Shown here in pieces: positions 61,669 to 64,000 of a stretch of DNA of 64,000 bases (position 1 is the stretch's first letter; the number at the start of each line of letters is the position of its first letter). The notes under the pieces are model-generated. The model was not told the DNA's origin. It did no database searches and saw only the letters and a list, made by a program, of their open reading frames with translations. Position numbers and translations under genes: made by a program. Source of the stretch: Nitrospira lenta (GTDB taxonomy: Bacteria; Nitrospirota; Nitrospiria; Nitrospirales; Nitrospiraceae); assembly GCA_945865525.1 (NCBI GenBank), contig CAMBDY010000004.1, forward strand, positions 42,471-106,470, given 5' to 3'.

Positions 61669-62097
61669 CTAGAGCTGCTTCAGGCTCTCGAGTCCCTTGG
61701 TAAAGCGATTTGCATGGGACCGCTCCGCCTTGGCGAGCGTCTCGAACCATTCGGCCAGTTCAGGGAATCCCTCGTCCCTAGCCGTTTTGGCCATCCCGGG
61801 ATACATCTGCGTGTACTCATAGGTTTCGCCTTCGACCGCCGACTTGAGATTGGCTTCAGTATTGCCGATCGGCACCCCCGTCGCCGGATCTCCGACCTCC
61901 TTCAAAAAGTCCAGATGCCCGAAGGCATGACCCGTTTCCGCCTCAGACGTGTCGCGGAAAAGGCCGCCGATATCAGGGAAGCCTTCGATATCAGCGCGAC
62001 GTGCAAAATAGAGATACCGCCGATTAGCTTGGGACTCACCGGCAAAGGCGCCCTTGAGATTATCGTGGCTCTTGGTTCCCTTTAAACTTTTCCCCAT
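61669..62097 (-). CDS. rubrerythrin-family di-iron protein without rubredoxin domain
   Basis: 142 residues from ATG 62097, with GGAGGAGGA upstream. The ferritin-like four-helix bundle carries E in [20 protein letters not shown]-x2-H in [17 protein letters not shown] in [14 protein letters not shown] and E-x2-H in [12 protein letters not shown] as di-iron ligands. The C-terminal CxxC rubredoxin part of classic rubrerythrin is absent, so electrons must come from outside, possibly the neighbouring Fe-S oxidoreductase. It reduces hydrogen peroxide in the cytosol. Confidence 0.92.
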   Translation of the reverse strand: MGKSLKGTKSHDNLKGAFAGESQANRRYLYFARRADIEGFPDIGGLFRDTSEAETGHAFGHLDFLKEVGDPATGVPIGNTEANLKSAVEGETYEYTQMYPGMAKTARDEGFPELAEWFETLAKAERSHANRFTKGLESLKQL

Positions 62098-62224
62098 TGC
62101 ATCCTCCTCCATCTACAATGAAATCGTTCGTCCACCGTCACCACAATCGTACCACTTTTTCTTTGCTGAATAACATAGCTATCCTCGCGAAATCAAAGGA
62201 CCGGAGCAACTCTCATTCGACCGA

Positions 62225-62773
62225 TCAATAACACGGTAACACGGACTCCATCTCGGCCAACGTTTTATAGCCCTGATCCTTCGCCGACAAGATGGGACTG
62301 GCAACAGGCCACGTAATGGCTAGGGCAGGATCGTTCCAGATGAGGCCCTGCTCGGTGGTCGGCGCATAGTAGTCCGTGCACTTATACAGAAATGCGGCGC
62401 GGTGGCTGATCACACAGAATCCATGGGCACAGCCTGGCGGCACATAGAGTTGGTGCCGATTCTCCTCCGAGAGCTCGACCCCATACCAACGGCCAAAGCT
62501 GGGCGACCCTCTTCGAATATCCACCACGACATCGTAGACCGCCCCCTCCGTCACCATCACGAGCTTTCCCTGAGCATGAGGCTCTTGAAAATGGAGGCCA
62601 CGTAGAGTGTCCCGCATCGACAGCGAAGAGTTATCCTGAACAAAGGGGCCGGGAATGCCGGCCTCCGCATACCGACCAGCATGGTACGTTTCAAGGAAGA
62701 GTCCCCGTGGGTCCCTGAACAGGTCCGGTATAATGAGTAAAAGGCCTGGAATATCAGTTGGGGTGACCAGCAC
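62225..62773 (-). CDS. rfbC: dTDP-4-dehydrorhamnose 3,5-epimerase
   Basis: 182 residues, standard length. Cupin-type jelly roll with DPRGLFLETYHAGRYAEAGI, FVQDNSSLSMRDTLRGLHFQ (His base), LVMVTEGAVYDVVVDIRRGS and VPPGCAHGFCVIS. It isomerises dTDP-4-keto-6-deoxyglucose on the way to dTDP-rhamnose for cell-surface polysaccharide. The other rfb genes (A, B, D) are not in the window. The stop is 127 bases from the rubrerythrin start. Confidence 0.96.
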   Translation of the reverse strand: MLVTPTDIPGLLLIIPDLFRDPRGLFLETYHAGRYAEAGIPGPFVQDNSSLSMRDTLRGLHFQEPHAQGKLVMVTEGAVYDVVVDIRRGSPSFGRWYGVELSEENRHQLYVPPGCAHGFCVISHRAAFLYKCTDYYAPTTEQGLIWNDPALAITWPVASPILSAKDQGYKTLAEMESVLPCY

Positions 62774-62803
62774 GAGGCTCCTCTTCGTTCGCGTGTTTAT
62801 CGC

Positions 62804-63208
62804 TCACTCTGCCGGTTTTTCTGGATCGACGATCTCGGGGAGATCAGGGTACAATTGCCCCAGCCGATCGATCAACGGCTTCGCGGCAGGCGTACTGCCG
62901 CGAGTCGGTTCACTCACCGGATGGTCCCAGATCAGGACAGGAATGCCGGCTTCTGTCAGCAGGGAGCGGATCGTAGACTGACAGGCTTCGAGGGTCAGTT
63001 CTGTGCCTTCTCGAAGATCGAGCACCCGCTCTTTGGGATCGGTCGGTGGCGCTTCTGTATGAATGAGTGCCCAACAACGGTTAAAGAGGGCCGCGCGAAG
63101 CTCAGCCGGCACATTCATCATCGTCAGATCAGCGTTGCAGAGGGCTGATACGAACAAGACGAATTGCAAGTCCGGCATCCCGGGATTCTGGATGTCTAAT
63201 GAGGGCAT
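62804..63208 (-). CDS. protein of unknown function
   Basis: 134 residues with no signal or membrane segment. The strings DLQFVLFVSALCNADLTMMN, VPAELRAALFNRCWALIHTE and EACQSTIRSLLTEAGIPVLI suggest a compact alpha/beta protein. I do not recognise the family. It ends 30 bases before the rfbC ATG on the same strand and may be cotranscribed with it. The divergent ThiS/MoaD-like gene starts about 97 bases away. Confidence 0.55.
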   Translation of the reverse strand: MPSLDIQNPGMPDLQFVLFVSALCNADLTMMNVPAELRAALFNRCWALIHTEAPPTDPKERVLDLREGTELTLEACQSTIRSLLTEAGIPVLIWDHPVSEPTRGSTPAAKPLIDRLGQLYPDLPEIVDPEKPAE

Positions 63209-63305
63209 GGGCCGACATTATCAATGGCCACCGGGAGGGAGTCAACGGGCCCATGGCCACGCCCCACAGAGAGCGGTTACGATTGCACATGAGGAGCATC
63301 AGACC

Positions 63306-63578
63306 ATGATTACCATTTCGCTGATGGGTCAGCTGCAAACCGCCGATGGAGAACGGGATCTCGCCTGTGAGGTGCCCTCCCCCATGTCGGTCCGCCAGGT
63401 GATCCAACGACAGGGCATTCAATTGCGCCACCTCCTCCAGCTCATCCGGGAGAAGAAAGTGCTGGTGACCATTAATAAAAAAATTGCTAGCGACGACTCG
63501 CTGGTGCAGGACGGTGATGCAATCAGGCTAGTCGGTCACGACGGGATGGGGGGCAGCGGGCTCGGGCCCTCGATGTAG
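63306..63578 (+). CDS. ThiS/MoaD-like beta-grasp protein with C-terminal tail
   Basis: 90 residues from ATG 63306, with GAGGAG upstream; the frame is open further upstream but without a start of this quality. The ubiquitin-like fold shows in ITISLMGQLQTADGE, SVRQVIQRQGIQLRHLLQLI, KVLVTINKKIASDDSLVQDG and DAIRLVGHDG. MoaD and ThiS end in Gly-Gly, which carries the sulfur; here the GG is at residues 82-83 and followed by SGLGPSM. The tail would need trimming for a sulfur-carrier role, or the protein may be a non-carrier relative. No moeB/thiF is adjacent. Confidence 0.78.
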   Translation: MITISLMGQLQTADGERDLACEVPSPMSVRQVIQRQGIQLRHLLQLIREKKVLVTINKKIASDDSLVQDGDAIRLVGHDGMGGSGLGPSM

Positions 63579-63596
63579 TCAGTCCCGAAACGGAGC

Positions 63597-63626
63597 GGGC
63601 CGGCGCCCCTCTCGGGAAGCCGGCCC
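63597..63626. terminator. stem-loop between convergent genes
   Basis: GGGCCGGC (63597-63604) and GCCGGCCC (63619-63626) form an 8-bp GC stem with a 14-base loop between the ThiS/MoaD-like gene and the converging HU gene. There is no clear T-run. Confidence 0.45.
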
Positions 63627-63678
63627 TGCTAAAGTGTATGCAGCAAATCTCGTCCGATTGACGCCGGACGGCCTCCGC

Positions 63679-63966
63679 TTACTTCTTGCCGAGGATCGCG
63701 TCTTTGGCGGCTTTGGCCACGCGGAATTTGACGACACGCTTGGCTGGAATCTTGATGGGCTCACCGGTCTGCGGGTTCCGTCCCATACGCGCCTTGCGGT
63801 TCGCCAAGACGAGTTTGCCGATCCCAGGGACCACAAAGACGTTCTTCGCTTCTTTATAGGCCAAGGCCGCAAAGTCCTCGATCATCTGAATCGTGGCCTT
63901 CTTGGTTAGCCCCGTCTTCTGCGCCATATGATCCGCAATCTGCGACTTCGTCATTGCTTTAGCCAT
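63679..63966 (-). CDS. hup: HU-family DNA-binding protein
   Basis: 95 residues, the usual length. MTKSQIADHMAQKTGLTKK at the N-terminus, the core FVVPGIGKLVLANRKARMGR and the conserved arm NPQTGEPIKIPAKRVVKFR with the DNA-bending Pro are all present. Dimers wrap and bend DNA non-specifically in the nucleoid. AAGGAGG lies just before the ATG on the minus strand. The window ends before its promoter. Confidence 0.96.
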   Translation of the reverse strand: MAKAMTKSQIADHMAQKTGLTKKATIQMIEDFAALAYKEAKNVFVVPGIGKLVLANRKARMGRNPQTGEPIKIPAKRVVKFRVAKAAKDAILGKK

Positions 63967-64000
63967 GCACCAGCCCTCCTTAAAAAAACAAAATGGTAAA

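Noticed and set aside
1..64000. CRISPR arrays, insertion sequences, integrases, prophage genes and rRNA
   Set aside because: No regularly spaced repeat, transposase, integrase, phage structural gene or rRNA sequence was seen on reading the window.

Overview
This is a gene-dense, GC-rich stretch of a bacterial chromosome. Several features point to a Gram-negative cell: a TolC-type outer-membrane channel, a class A penicillin-binding protein, several lipoproteins and a complete Isc iron-sulfur operon. The gene content and protein style (split F0 operon, rubrerythrin/Fe-S oxidoreductase/DUF3501 trio, PdaD polyamine genes, deoxyhypusine-synthase-like protein, SorAB-like pair) suggest a Nitrospira-type organism (Nitrospirota). 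That is an inference from content, not a database match. No CRISPR array, insertion sequence, prophage or rRNA gene was seen, and no intergenic gap exceeds about 300 bases.

Layout. 1-3.6 kb: end of an M16 peptidase, larE, and the F0 part of ATP synthase (atpZ-B-E-F, minus strand) without the F1 genes. 3.7-8.4 kb: pabB-pabC, nadB and a lipoprotein. 8.5-10.7 kb: a 31-residue ribosomal-type basic peptide, a small gene with an apparent frameshift, and an MsbA-like exporter. 10.8-17.2 kb: aldo/keto reductase, lipoproteins, rbgA, a desaturase, a more AT-rich patch with two accessory genes, and an AAA-like protein with a destroyed P-loop. 17.3-20.7 kb: zwf and a sulfite dehydrogenase pair. 21-25 kb: secreted protein, maf, dusB and a DUF692/MNIO-type metalloenzyme with a C-terminal extension. 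25-28.6 kb: DHH phosphoesterase, rhomboid, purK-purE.

28.7-34.4 kb is the most unusual segment. Behind a good sigma-70-type promoter lie a membrane-fusion protein, a TolC-family channel, an ABC half-transporter whose ATPase motifs are almost all lost, and a membrane-anchored four-helix sensor-like protein. 34.4-40.4 kb is a minus-strand run with a polyamine theme: DHS-like synthase, DsbA-like protein, zinc ribbon, aldehyde dehydrogenase, arginine decarboxylase, agmatinase and rluF. 40.5-45.7 kb groups Glu/Gln decoding genes: tRNA-Glu, glnS, two tRNA-Gln and gltX, with yacG and an alcohol dehydrogenase between them.

45.8-52.4 kb is the Isc system: a flavin-reductase-like protein and divergent ferredoxin, then iscR-iscS-iscU-iscA-hscB-hscA-iscX. 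52.4-58.4 kb: PBP1a, typA, an unknown protein and a peroxiredoxin closed by a terminator. 58.4-64 kb: secreted NTF2-like protein, a fused double PTPS/QueD-like protein, DUF3501, Fe-S oxidoreductase, rubrerythrin, rfbC, an unknown protein, a ThiS/MoaD-like protein and an HU-family DNA-binding protein.
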